Counted from the first letter of the stretch, positions 1 through 10,552 are shown. The stretch: DNA of 64,000 nt from Anarhynchus alexandrinus (GCA_008711295.1 VUYV01000003.1:4719326-4783325); one strand, 5' to 3'. Notes: generated by a model not told the origin, from the sequence alone. Made by a program: numbers and translations.

Positions 1-345
1 AGTGGGAGGGACTTTGCTCCCTCAGTCCCCATCTTGTGGTCCATCCACTTGAGAGGTGTGGGAAGAGATGTTGCCAGTGAAGACTGGGGCAAAAAAATTC
101 TTGAGTACCTCAGCCTTCTCCTCATCTGTTGTTAACTGTTTGCCAGTCATGTTCCTCAGGTGGGCTATGCTTTCTTTGGCCTTCCTTTTCTGGCTGACAT
201 ACCTGTAGAAGCCATTATTATTATTCTTTGTGTCCCTCACCAAGTTCAGCTCCAGCCATGTTTTGGCTTTCCTGACCCCATCCTACACATCGGGGCAGTA
301 TCACTACACTCTTCCCAGGATACCCTTCCCTGCTTCCGCTTTCAA
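1..345 (-). mobile_element. CR1 LINE fragment (ORF2 linker), cut by window edge
   Basis: The minus strand encodes the stretch of CR1 ORF2 that lies between the endonuclease and the reverse transcriptase. Recognisable words are GVRKAK, NNNNGFYRYV, QKRKAKES and EEKAEVL followed by NFFA. A 73-codon open frame runs from 243 down to 22. Upstream, at about 244-345, the frame continues with stops in the original reading frame. The element runs off the left edge of the window, so the reverse transcriptase half should lie to the left. Its 5' boundary near 345 is judged from loss of similarity and is good to about 20 bases. It is non-functional as seen. Confidence 0.85.
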
Positions 346-604
346 TCTATGTATTTTAATTCTATTTTGAATGATGTCATGAATGAGGAAAAGAAGAAAA
401 GAAAGAAAACCAAAAGGAATGTAGAAAGAGGAAAATAAAGAGGGGAGAAGCGAGAACTGGGTCCTGAGGGATTCAGGATTTATATTTCTTAGCTTATTTT
501 TATGGGACTATATTTTCCTTTGAAATTCGAAACTGCAGCTTGGCATTCATTACAGCACAGGGATAAACTTGCACACTGGTATATATTGATCTTCCTGTAA
601 CTTT
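346..604. other. unique spacer with polypurine tract
   Basis: No gene is visible. A strongly purine-rich stretch runs from about 384 to 450 (GAAAAGAAG-type sequence). The stretch ends in ordinary AT-rich DNA just before the CpG-rich island. Confidence 0.5.
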
Positions 605-1030
605 TTGTACAGGGTGCGGGTGCCCCGGTGGTGGCGGCATCGGGGGTCGGTGCGGGGCGGCCCCTGTGTGTCGGGTCCGGGGCTGCCCCCTGCCGGACAC
701 AGCCGGTTCCCGCCGGCCCCAACGGCCCCACCGCAGGGCACAGCTGAGCCCCTCAGCCACGGGTGGGCGCCGCGGGAAAAGCCTGTGTCAGAACGGGCAA
801 AACGCTGCCCGGCAGCCAGGGCTGAGGGAAACCGGGGGAGAAACAGCCCTGCGAGCCCCGAGGGGAGAGCAGGAGGAGGGCAGGAGGTGCTCCAGGTGGC
901 ACCGCAGAGGTGCCCCGGCAGCCCCGGCAGGGAGAGACCCCGGCGGGGAGAGGCGTTTGCTGACAATGCAGAACCCGGTGTGAATGCAGAAACTACGGGG
1001 GCTCCGACTCTGTTGTCCGCTTTTCCGAAG
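605..1030. promoter_or_regulatory. CpG-rich island, candidate promoter or first exon
   Basis: Seen: a block of about 420 bases that is very GC-rich and dense in CpG, with abrupt edges against AT-rich DNA on both sides. It is the only such block in the window. A plus-strand frame stays open from 605 to 1249 (214 codons) but is rich in Arg, Pro and Gly, as any GC-rich frame would be, and I recognise no domain. The left edge reads like a splice acceptor (pyrimidines then TTGTACAG at about 606-614). The right edge has a donor-like AAG/GTAACC at about 1028-1034. Known: unmethylated CpG islands in vertebrates usually mark promoters. Inference: a host promoter or first exon, a CpG-rich alternative exon, or a GC-rich transposon remnant that I do not recognise. 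Neither the splice sites nor the frame is enough to call a gene. Confidence 0.4.
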
Positions 1031-2189
1031 GTAACCTCCACAGTCTACTCTGTAATGCCAGCCCGTGGCTATACTGTGCACAGAGGAAAGAAAGGTGGCT
1101 TCTCTTGGAGGAAAACAGAATATGTGAAGTATACGAAGCCTCGGTGTCCAGTAGAGTCACAAGCTGGCTTTCACATCAAACCTCTGCTCGAGGAAAACAT
1201 TGGCCTATTTGACTTACTGCAGCTGACAGTCGTGAATATATACATATAGAAACTCTTAGAATCTTGAATTTTATTCACACTATACCCACTTCATTAAAGA
1301 ACTGAAAAATAAGAATAGATGATAGTCATATAAAATGCATGTTTCTTTTCTAAAATCAGGAACTAAATATTCAAATTCCTTAATAGCACATGGATGCTAA
1401 GTGCTGAATGGGTTATCAGAACATTTTTTAAATGACCGCCACAACTAAAATTGCCTGTGTAGCTGCATAATTATGGCACAGTTCTAAGAAATAAAACTCG
1501 TCACAGGAACTAAAAGTGAAACAAATTTATTAATACTTTAGAAATATGCCTTATCCTTCAGTTACTCAGGTATGTTGACTTACAGCATTTAAATGAAATA
1601 TTATAGAACACAATTACTTAGATCACAGTTACCAATTACTCTAGAGCAAATATAACTGATGAGAAATAATGAAAGACCTAATTCTGTAAATCTTTATTTA
1701 TAATTGCTTTTCAAGCTACTGTGATATAACTTCAGCTCCTAAGATGACAGGGAAGGAGAAGAGCAAAGAGACGAGTGCTCGTTAAGAATTTAGACACCAT
1801 CACAGTTTAGACCCAGATTACTCTCATAGCTAAAGACTACCTCTTTATGGCAAAGTGGTTATAATAATGACTCATGTGTAAAACTTACAGACTCTGGGGT
1901 TTTTTACTATGCATTGTTTCAGGCGTTGTGCTTTGTGAAGTGTAGACTACTTCAAATGGTAAACATATATGAAGAAGAGTTACAATAAGCTGTATAGTAA
2001 TTTGTGTAAGAATGGGTCACAGTTCACCCGTAACAAAAAAGGGAACGTGACTTTTTTTTTTTAAACTGCATCTAGGATAACTTTTGTGGATGATAACAAC
2101 TAGAGAATGTATGGATCATCACTAAATTCATTAAGGACTGGGTAATTGTCAAATCTCCACAACTGTCAGCTGAAGAAAAAGATAATCAA
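1031..2189. other. AT-rich unique DNA, no feature seen
   Basis: Apart from the tail of the open frame that leaves the CpG-rich block (to 1249), I see no coding signal, transposon end or strong repeat here. A run of T lies at about 2051-2060. Confidence 0.5.
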
Positions 2190-2410
2190 ATGAGTGTATT
2201 TCAAACAGGTTCCACAGGGCCTGAACTAGTGCTATTTAATGTTTTTAATTGGTGATCTGGAAATAAATATAAAAGTAATCACTGGGAAGATTTATATATG
2301 TCATAAAAGTGGAATGAAACATAACAAAGAGAACACACTCAAAGAAAAATGGATTACTTCATAGGTGATGTACTTTATATAGCATTTACTCTGTAGAGCC
2401 ATATAAACAA
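2190..2410 (+). mobile_element. ancient CR1/L3-like remnant, RT palm region
   Basis: Around 2205-2265 the plus strand still resembles the conserved reverse transcriptase block that reads roughly PQGSxLxPxLFNxF in CR1-group LINEs. Here a PTG/PQG-like word is followed by ELVLFNVFNW and then stops. The sequence is far more decayed than the other CR1 copies in the window. It may belong with the remnant at 3140-3440, which lies downstream on the same strand and corresponds to a later part of ORF2. If so, one old element spans about 1.2 kb with unrelated or unrecognisable DNA in between. Confidence 0.5.
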
Positions 2411-3139
2411 TTATAATTCTAGAAACAACGAATCCAAGCCATACTTACTTAATGAATAACTGTTTCTTATACAAAGTATTTGTTTTCTTAGAAGGTTTTG
2501 GAAAACCGGTTGATGCAGTTTAGTGAGTTTATTGCCCTGTAGCCCATCTGCAGAGTAAAACGTTACATTCATGTAATACTAAATCATGATCTACTTGAGG
2601 CTGGAACAGCTGGGTGGACTAGAACAAGCTCAGTGTATGCTAGAACATGTAAACCACATTTATGTGATACTTGTTTATTGTATTTGGAATCACCTTAGTG
2701 GCCATGCATTTCTTTCCTTACCTTATCTCGTGTGACATTTGTTACTTGTGACAAGGAGGCTTACATCTATTTTACACATGTACCTTGTGGACAGTCTTAG
2801 TATTTGCACAAAGAGCCTATTCCTGATTTTTCCATCATTAGGTTTTTTGAGCTGCTTTAGTAGCAAGACCTTTGGCTATTAGCAAATCTCTGTAAGAAAC
2901 CTTAGTGTAACGCATCCGGGGAATAAAATACAGAGTAATATTACAGTGCTTGGGCATGCAGTGGCAGCAATTCTGAAAAGAATGTAGAGGTCATAATAGA
3001 CAAACCTGAATATGACATAATAAAGATTTTGTATGATACTGTGATATAAAAAAAAATGTAAAAGTTAGCTTTATGAATAGGGGAGTACTGACCTACCAAT
3101 GACCCATACACATGTGTTGTTTGAATGGGTTTGGAACAT

Positions 3140-3440
3140 TATACTTTTCCAGTGTTCCGATTTTAAGAGGGTGTTGAAAAAAGGCGATGCAAAAGAGCCA
3201 TGAAAATTAGTCTCTAGGTGAGGAAACTTTTCATTGAAGGATAGACAGAGAACAGTCTATTTAGCTTTTAAAGAATAACTTGGTTGCAGTGTACAAACAT
3301 ATCTATGAAGAAAATGTACTAGAGAGTACTGGGATACTTCATTTATTTGAAAAAAAAGTATAACAGGGACCAGTGACTTGAACCTGAAACCAAGTGACCT
3401 GGAAATACCGTGTATCCTTTTAACCAAGACGGTGATAAAA
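3140..3440 (+). mobile_element. ancient CR1/L3-like remnant, ORF2 C-terminal region
   Basis: The stretch from about 3235 to 3400 follows the nucleotide pattern of the L3/CR1 ORF2 end. A word like CTATTTAGCTTT at 3258-3269 corresponds to the LFSLxxRRLRG region. Further on, TGCAGTGTACAAACATATCTA corresponds in position to the VYKYL region. A later AAAGTATAACAGGGACC block corresponds to the region before the C-terminal HWN motif. Indels and stops destroy the frame. This is inferred from remembered family patterns, and a RepeatMasker search would settle it. Confidence 0.55.
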
Positions 3441-4268
3441 CCTGGACAAAGGAAGGTATGAAGGGAAATGCACTCTCTGTCTATTAATATTTTAATTTAA
3501 ATTGTATGCCTTTTTCGGATAATAAGCTTTAGCTAAACAAAAGTTACTGGTCTCCATCAAAGGATTCCTGGGCAACTCTAAGAATCTCCATGGAAACGAA
3601 AATCCATTAGGACGTTTCTGTATTAGAAAGATGAAAGCAACATTACCTTCTCCAGAATGTGTATAAGCATAAATATATATATCAACATAAATGTACACAC
3701 ATGGTAGGAATACATGTCTATATCAGCTTTTATCAATTTACAGTACTGGTTTTCTAGAGCGCATTGGAAGTGATTGGAAGTGATTTTGCTACTCCATTGT
3801 TTCATCAATGTTCAGAAATCCTGCTCATTTAATGATTTTTCAGAAATCCTGATGCATATACTGTGTTGGCTTGTCTCTTCCCCTGAGAAGAAGACAGGCC
3901 ACACAGTAGTGGGAACCTATTGATCTCCACGATGACTAGATCACCTGGTCTTTGCTCTACCTTTCTCATTAATCTCAGGGAAACACAAGGATTCATCCTT
4001 TATTTCTTGAGTGGGCAGAGGGTCTCAAGGTTTAGGGGTGTGTAGTCTTTGTGTTCACTGTTTTTAATCACCATTATAAGTATTTTATTTGTTACAATAC
4101 TAATTTTATTAACTTTCTTTCCACGGTAGTACCTCTTCAGTTTCTGAAAGAATTCCCTAGTGGCAGATGAGAGGGAAGTTACTCCCTTGCTTTAAAGCAA
4201 AGCTAATTAGAAGGCTTTCCTAACAAAAAAAAAAAAAAAGTTCTTATTTTATTATTGTGTATATGGCA
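3441..4268. other. unique DNA with small direct repeats and A15 tract
   Basis: No gene is visible. Short tandem copies of GGAAGTGATT occur near 3768-3787. CAGAAATCCTG occurs twice near 3813-3852. A run of 15 A lies at 4225-4239, about 30 bases before the CR1 copy begins. CR1 elements do not end in poly(A), so the run is not an obvious part of it. Confidence 0.5.
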
Positions 4269-4900
4269 TGCATGGCAGCAAACAGAAAGAGATGGAAGCC
4301 ATTGTGCAGCAGGAAAACTATGATATAGTTGCCATCATGGAAATGTGGTGGGATGACTCACACAACAACTCCTTGGCACTGGTGAGGCCACACCTCGAGC
4401 ACTGTGTTCAGTTTTGGGGCCCTCACTACAAGAAAGACAGTGAGATTCTGATGCCTGTCCAGAGGAGGGCAATGAAGCTGGTAAGGAGTCTAGAGAACAA
4501 GTCTTAAGAGGAGCAGCTGAGGGAACTGGGGTTGTTTCATCTGGAGAAGGGGAGGCTGAGGGAAGACCTTATGGCTCTCTACAAGTACCTGAAATGAAGT
4601 TGTAACATGGTGGGGATTGGTCTCTTCTCCCAAGTAACAAGTGATAGGACGAGAGGAAATGGCCTTGAGTTGCACCAGGGGAGGTTTAGGTTGGATATTG
4701 GGAAAAATTTCTTCACTGAAAGGGTTATCAAACATTGGAACAGGCTGCCCAGGGAACTGGTGGAATCCCCATCCCTGGTGGTATTTAAAAGATGTGGTGC
4801 TTAGGGACGTGGTTTAGTGGTAGATTTGACAGTGTCAGGTTTATGGTTTGACTATAGGTTCTTAAAGGTCTTTTCCAACCTAAATGATTCTATGATTCTG
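4269..4900 (+). mobile_element. CR1 LINE with large internal deletion and intact 3' end
   Basis: The 5' part (about 4269-4366) encodes the start of the ORF2 endonuclease: a [13 protein letters not shown] word, then [10 protein letters not shown] and DDSHN. At about 4367 the sequence jumps directly to the last third of the reverse transcriptase ([15 protein letters not shown]), skipping roughly 2 kb of ORF2. The rest runs through the C-terminal word HWNRLPREL to the CR1 3' UTR, which ends in ATGATTC/TATGATTCTG octamers at 4884-4900. The frame breaks at a stop at 4505. The endonuclease and all catalytic RT motifs are missing, so it cannot move by itself. It belongs to the same CR1 group as the 19653-20612 copy. 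Confidence 0.9.
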
Positions 4901-6734
4901 TATATGCAAGGTATACATATTGCAAAGTTAGTAATAACATGAGGAATAAATAGAACTGTATTTTATCAAGAATAGTGGATGCTACACAAAAGAAAAGAGA
5001 AAACAAAGTGTGACAAACCCATCATATATTGCAAATATTTGCAACTACCATTTTTATATTTGTTTGTGATCTCTGTAATTAGTCAAATGTTTTTTAATGT
5101 TTTGGAATGTCTACCTGTCAGATTACAGAAATGCTATGGCCATTAATGAGATACTTTCATTATACTTTTATATCTATTCATGTGCATCAGTGAGTGGAGC
5201 GAGTGTCATTTCCCCATTACACTAATGTAAGCAGATGTGCAAAAAGTCTCGTGATTGAACACCAACATTTCAAAAGCTTGTTTTCAAAACTGAGTATTTG
5301 CACTAGTGCATTATTTTGCCCAAATCATAAATCTTGTTTCAAGGTCATGTCTGTCTACCCCCTCCTGTGTAGACATGACCTCAGAACTTTGTTTTAAAAC
5401 GCTGTAGAAGTTAAACACTGCAAATGATGTAAATGCTGTAAAATGCTGTTTTAAAATGCGTCCCACCCATGTGGTTTATGGAAGGTAGAGTTTTTAGGGC
5501 AAGAATTGTGTTATGTATGCACTTTGATTTATTCTGAATCTAGGCTGTACTTCACAACAGAAAACTCATAATCACTTAATCAGCCTTTAAAAGCACTGCC
5601 TCTCCACCAAAATAAATGTACTATTTCTGGACATATTGCGCGTACAAAAGAATTATCTCTCAAGTAGGCATTACTGCCAGTAATATCAAAGTGTTAGCAC
5701 CTTGCCACTTATTGTAGAAGTGATATCTACATCTACAAGTCATTGGTCATTTATTTGGGGTGAATTCACATGGGCAAGCTTTATTTTTTTTTATTTTCTT
5801 TTTTAACATCCATCTGTTCACATAGATTCCACAGATTGTGCTTGTGGTTCTGGCTGTCAGAGAACACAAAGGCTTAGCAAATATATCTAATATACTTTAA
5901 AAGTAGTTTGGAAACGATTTAAGAACATGGAGAAATGTGTAGGCTCCAGGCAATCTAGTACCTTAGAGAATGTACCCATCCCAGAGCTGTAAACTCCAAT
6001 AAATCATATTGTGAACATACTGTAAACATTTTCATTGTTCCAGCTGGCAAAATGTTTTTCATGCACGCAACACAGGCCCTGTTTCCAGCACATTTTTTTG
6101 CTCTTGACCAAAAGGACACAATTACTTTTCTTAAACAGTGTTTAGGTTCTGTGTTGCGTTTTTTGTGTCCACTTAAAATGATACTCCCTGTTTGACAGCA
6201 TCACAGAGAAGCTGAAGAACAAATGAGTAACTAGAATCAAAATGTACAAATGGGCAGTTAAAATACAATACACACCAAAAATAAAAACCTGTTCCACATA
6301 AAGTTAACCAGATCTAGTTAGTAGTGGCGTGAACATACGTGGAAAAGAAAATATTTATAAAGATCTCTTTCCTCCAAATTTGCATTGAGTCTTGTCGATG
6401 TAAAATATCCAGAGAGAAGTCTCCTTATAGACTATGCTACAGAGGTTCTTTCTTCATTAGTAGTGGATAAGCAACACAGAACTGAATAACCACTATTATC
6501 TCTGGGACTAAAATTTAATTGGTGAGTGACTTTCAATTTTGAATCATTATTTGCAGATGTTGACACATATAGGATTTTATAAGTTTAGTCATGTATGTCA
6601 GAAACAAGACAAAAGATGAAGTAAATGAGTAGTAGAAGTTAGAACTTTATTGGGAAATTAAAGAGAAAATAAAGCACAGATACAGAATATTTCATCTTGG
6701 TGCATAAAGCAGACTGAGGGAAAATGTCTTCAAA
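4901..6734. other. AT-rich unique DNA with one strong hairpin
   Basis: I see no gene or transposon. The only structure that stands out is a perfect 11-bp inverted repeat at 5342-5381, listed separately. Short open frames here (for example 5194-5397) overlap it and show no recognisable protein. Confidence 0.5.
5342..5381. repeat. perfect 11-bp inverted repeat, 18-nt loop
   Basis: AGGTCATGTCT (5342-5352) is matched exactly by AGACATGACCT (5371-5381). Inside the loop, GTCTAC and GTAGAC form a second, partly competing pairing. It lies in single-copy DNA, away from recognisable transposons. Confidence 0.7.
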
Positions 6735-6925
6735 CATTAGGGGCACCATCCACATCTCCATGACCTTTCAAAAATGGTAGAAAGCAGACTTGCAAAGACA
6801 CCTGCCTGCTCTCTCAGTACCCTCAGATGTAGCCCATCTGGCCCCATGAACTTGTATAGATTGAGTCCCTGCAAATAATCTCTCCCTTGATCCTAATCTT
6901 CCACTGGAAGTTCTCTTGCGTCTAA
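6735..6925 (-). mobile_element. CR1 LINE fragment, linker to start of RT
   Basis: Read on the minus strand, the segment encodes the CR1 ORF2 junction between linker and reverse transcriptase: DQGRDYLQGLN, then KFMGPDGLHLRVLRE, then a degraded STIFERSW. A stop interrupts the first part. Both ends are lost, so no 3' octamer tail or endonuclease is attached. The copy is short and moderately old. It is the nearest recognisable TE to the solo LTR at 7279. Confidence 0.7.
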
Positions 6926-7069
6926 GTAGAGGGGTCTATAATAAAAGGGGTCTATAACTCTCCAGAGTTCATAACACTCCCAAACCACCAATCCCTAATC
7001 ACCCTGCTGCAGAGTTTCTACCAGTCCAGTCCATCATGGGTCCTTACTCTAGAGAATCAGGCCCTCACA

Positions 7070-7278
7070 TCAAACTGCAGTCTTCCTACTGTTTCGTTCC
7101 TGAGCTTCCTGTTTATGCTGCTTCTCTATGGAGGCCAGTTGTGTAAAAACTTCCTCATAATCCACTTTCACTACCTCCATATTCCATGGCATCTCACCTT
7201 TCTCCTCCAGGGAAAATGTTTCAATCAACAGCAGAGTAGAGGCTGTGCTAGGCAGGTGTGATTCCTGACAAATGCTGA
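7070..7278 (-). other. unidentified open frame abutting the LTR
   Basis: A minus-strand frame of 69 codons stays open from 7278 down to a TGA at 7070. It has a Glu/Lys-rich, possibly helical C-terminal half (words such as EEVFTQLASIEKQHKQ). The frame enters from the LTR at 7279-8015, so its apparent N-terminal part is LTR sequence and not native. Across the LTR, the frame reaches a stop within about 30 codons. I do not recognise the protein. It could be a decayed host or retroviral coding remnant, or chance. Confidence 0.2.
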
Positions 7279-8015
7279 TGTCATGGTTTAGGCCAAATTG
7301 GCTACTGGGGACCTGGGGGACCCCAGATGGGACAGACAGATGCTCCACTCTACCTCTCTTCAAAGAGAGAGGCAGAGGAGGGAAAAAGAGACATATGAGT
7401 TTAGAAGGAAATAAGCTACTTTAATGAAATATTAATAATAAAATAAAAAGAAATAATGAAAAACATATACAAAACCATATCAAGCTCCTGAGATGACAAT
7501 CACGACACCAGCTGGCACTGGGGCAGTCCCAGACTGGACTCAGTGACAGACGGGAACTGGATTCCGGATCTGCACTCAGGATTGGGATCACAGGCAGACA
7601 AACAGAGTCCTCCTCAGACGTCGGCCATTGAAGGAAGAGACAGATGACCCTTTGATCCCTCAGCTTTTATACTGAGCATGAGGTAGATGGGATGGAATAC
7701 CCTGTTGGTCAGTTTTGGGTCACCTGTCCTGTCCGCTCCTCCCTGCAGGTGGAACCCCACTATGCTTTTCTGCTTCTGACCCTCCAACGGGGCAAATAAC
7801 AAAGTTGGCTGGCTTTGGGTGTTATAGCAATAAGTACAAGCAAGAGCCTCTCTGCATACCACGCCTGGGCATCAGCTATAAACATAGGTCTTATCACTCT
7901 GAGAAAATGAATATTGTCTGCACAATATGCTGTTAATTTCAGTAGTTAGAAGAGGCCCAGATAAGAAGCAAAATTACTGAACAAAATTGATCCTGTTTCA
8001 CCTCAAACCAGGGCA
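7279..8015 (-). mobile_element. solo LTR of an endogenous ERVL-type retrovirus
   Basis: Seen: on the minus strand the element starts TGCCCTGGTTTGAGG (plus 8015 downwards) and ends CCATGACA (plus 7279). That gives TG...CA ends over 737 bases. It is flanked by an imperfect 5-bp target-site duplication, GCTGA (7274-7278) and GCTGG (8016-8020). A minus-strand TATAAAA box lies at 7665-7671 within the word GCTCAGTATAAAAG. A possible ATTAAA polyadenylation signal lies at 7420-7425. No internal retroviral genes are attached. Known: avian ERVL LTRs share the TGTCCTGG-type start, the GCTCAGTATA promoter word and 5-bp duplications. Inference: recombination between the two LTRs of a provirus left this single copy. 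Its promoter points leftwards. Confidence 0.85.
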
Positions 8016-9128
8016 GCTGGGTAGGGCTGACATCCAAGAACCAGCTATCTAAATTCATTCCCATGGATTTTGAGCTTCCAGATGTTGCTCATGGTCTGAA
8101 GGCCTTTGTGATGGGGGACACAGACTTAAGGAGATAAGAGGAGCCCAGGAGAGAACTGCCTGGCATCTAGAAGTCTTACTTGCTCTCTGTGTCATAGGGC
8201 ACCAACCTGCTCAGGAGATGAGCGCAGCTTGTCTTGGATCACATCAGCAAGGTGGGATGCAAATGACAGTGTGAGAAACAATGTAAATGACTTCCCTCGG
8301 CCTCTGTCTTGTCACAAATAGTACAATCCTAGGCAGAACTTCCTCTCCAGCTTAATTGCACAGGCCCCATGAACTGCTGTGGCTTCATCCTGTCACTCTT
8401 GCTTCTGCCTTGCTCTTCATGTCATACCCTTAGCCCCTGTGTTAGTTGTCAGTATCTTGTGACGCCTTCTCATGAGCTGTCATATCCAACTGAACTCATG
8501 TCCTTAGCTGAACTTTACCTCTTAATTGGCCAAGCCTGCAAAAGAGTGCCACCTCGTACATCTGACCAGATTTCACAAAGCTGGATACAGCTGGTTTTTG
8601 TGAAAAACTAGCCCCGATGAAAATGGGCATAAAAGAATACATGTCCAGGAAAAATTACATGCATGAGTAGGAGAGGCGGTATAAGCAGAATACTCTGGAG
8701 ATCGTGTATTGGTATTTATGCAATGCTTTGCAGAAATAGCTTGTGGTCATCAGTAAATATAATTTAATTAATGAGCATCAACCCTTGATCCAAATAACAT
8801 GTGTCACCATCTTCAGTCAGGGATTCAATACTAAATCACGGCAATAGTTTTCACAAACCAAATATATAAACCCCATCTTTCTGTGATTTTCTTGTCCTTT
8901 CTCTTCACTGAATCATATCAGTTCCGTCCTAGTATATCCATAGGAATCTAAGCCCAAAAAGATTTGCTTCCCTGTGCACCTATTGCAAGACACTAGTTTG
9001 TCAATGTTTGTACTAAGGTTTAAAGTATAACATCCAACTAATATAAGGCATGAGGCCGTTAGAAATAATCATATTTGAGAATCAGCTTAATGTAAATGTT
9101 ATCTCATTTGCACTTTAATCTAAAGAAT
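8016..9128. other. unique DNA right of the LTR
   Basis: The first 350 bases are less AT-rich than the surroundings and have long minus-strand open stretches interrupted by stops. They could be decayed coding sequence continuous with 7070-7278 before the LTR landed, but I cannot identify it. A plus-strand frame at 8369-8611 (80 codons, hydrophobic start) has no recognisable family. No gene is called. Confidence 0.35.
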
Positions 9129-9202
9129 GTTAAATATGTTTTTGATAGAAATATTACATTTTTACACATTAAATATGTTAAATATATTTTTGATAGAAAA
9201 TG
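9129..9202. repeat. imperfect direct repeat, 24-25 bp, two copies
   Basis: GTTAAATATGTTTTTGATAG at 9129-9148 recurs with one change as GTTAAATATATTTTTGATAG at 9178-9197. About 25 bases of AT-rich DNA lie between the copies. It looks like a local slippage or short-range duplication. Confidence 0.7.
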
Positions 9203-10460
9203 TCAGCCAAAGATTTTAAAGTATGTGCTTAAAGTTAGGCTCATACATATTTAATTGTACTGCACTATGTGTTGTGCCTACTTACTGAAAAAGATATTTT
9301 AAGTCTGGTTTTTCAAAGTACTCAGCACTTACAACTCATTTTTCTTCAATTCAAATTTCACATGCTCAGCAGTTTGCTATAAGAGGATGTATTTAGTGGT
9401 TTGTAGATGTAAATATCAATACAGAACCCTAACTTTAGGCAGTCAGGTTTCAAACTTTCTTGGTATGGGCTATTAAATGTATTTAGAAATATTCATTGGC
9501 CATCTGTGAATCCACAAGTGTACTATATCTCATATGGTAAGAAAATCTGTAGCTTTTTTTTTCTATGTAGCTAAGAATCATTACTTGCATGTCACTTTAA
9601 ATTTAAGCATGGATTGCAGAGAAAGTATTTTGAAACTCTGTGATAACCTGCTGCCAAAATACTGTTTACATTGACAATTTAATAGAGTGGAAAAATGCTT
9701 GTTTTCTATTTAGTAAAATTTAGGACCTGATCTAGATGTGAATTGCTTCCACGGTAGATCTCACAAAAACTGTCAGGCAATGGGTTATGTAGCACTGCCA
9801 GTGAAATGAAATTTTGAAAGGTAATACACCTTTGCCAACAGATAATTGGACACTCTGCATAGGTTACATCTCAAGGAGGAAGTTTTCATCCTATATAGCA
9901 AAAAACTACTGAACCTTGCTGATTTCATTAGTACAGTGGACATTCTTAGTGTTTATCGAGCACGGGTACTTATATTATCTAAGCATCATTACATCTGAGG
10001 ATTGACTTATTCCCTAAGTGTTTGAAGAGCAGAAGAGGTAAAAAGCTTAAATGGAACAGAGTTCAAAACAGCAAGTTCCTCCCTTGCCAGTCACTTTTTC
10101 TGATGTTACACAGAGAAACATATAATATCCATCATGCCTTGTCCGAAAGCCCATCTTTTCAGTATGGGTGGAAAGCCAGCCATGAAGGTGTGACTCTCCC
10201 ATTTTAAACTCATAAATGGAACTATCAGCCAATCATAGCAAGGTATGTAAATCACCTTATATCTTTTTGCCTAAATAGTTGCCAGGTAATCACCAGTAGC
10301 CCAAATTAATTAAAATGATGTCTCCAGCTCCAATGATCCCATGAAGATTGCACTCTGTCCTGCCGGTTGGCATATGGTTTGATGAGATTTTCCCACAGCA
10401 CTCAAGGGGCTTTCAATCTTAATTAAAAGATTTCTGGTTCCTTCCTCATGGTGTCACAGA

Positions 10461-10485
10461 AGTGAGCTGTCCTGAACAGCTCACT
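10461..10485. repeat. perfect 10-bp hairpin, 5-nt loop
   Basis: AGTGAGCTGT (10461-10470) and ACAGCTCACT (10476-10485) are exact reverse complements around the loop CCTGA. It lies in unique DNA about 40 bases before the GAGAATATTCTGA tandem repeat. Confidence 0.7.
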
Positions 10486-10525
10486 TATCAAACGATAGCA
10501 GAATATGAGGCATGGCAGTACATGA

Positions 10526-10552
10526 GAGAATATTCTGACGAGAATATTCTGA
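10526..10552. repeat. two tandem copies of a 13-14 bp unit
   Basis: GAGAATATTCTGAC (10526-10539) is followed directly by GAGAATATTCTGA (10540-10552). Each copy holds the palindrome AGAATATTCT. Confidence 0.7.

Noticed and set aside
550..1081. Minus-strand frames of 163 and 97 codons in the CpG-rich block
   Set aside because: Long frames on both strands are expected in GC-rich DNA; no motif supports any one of them.
4225..4239. A15 run as the poly(A) tail of a retroposed gene
   Set aside because: No upstream gene-like sequence and no flanking duplication seen; CR1 downstream does not use poly(A).
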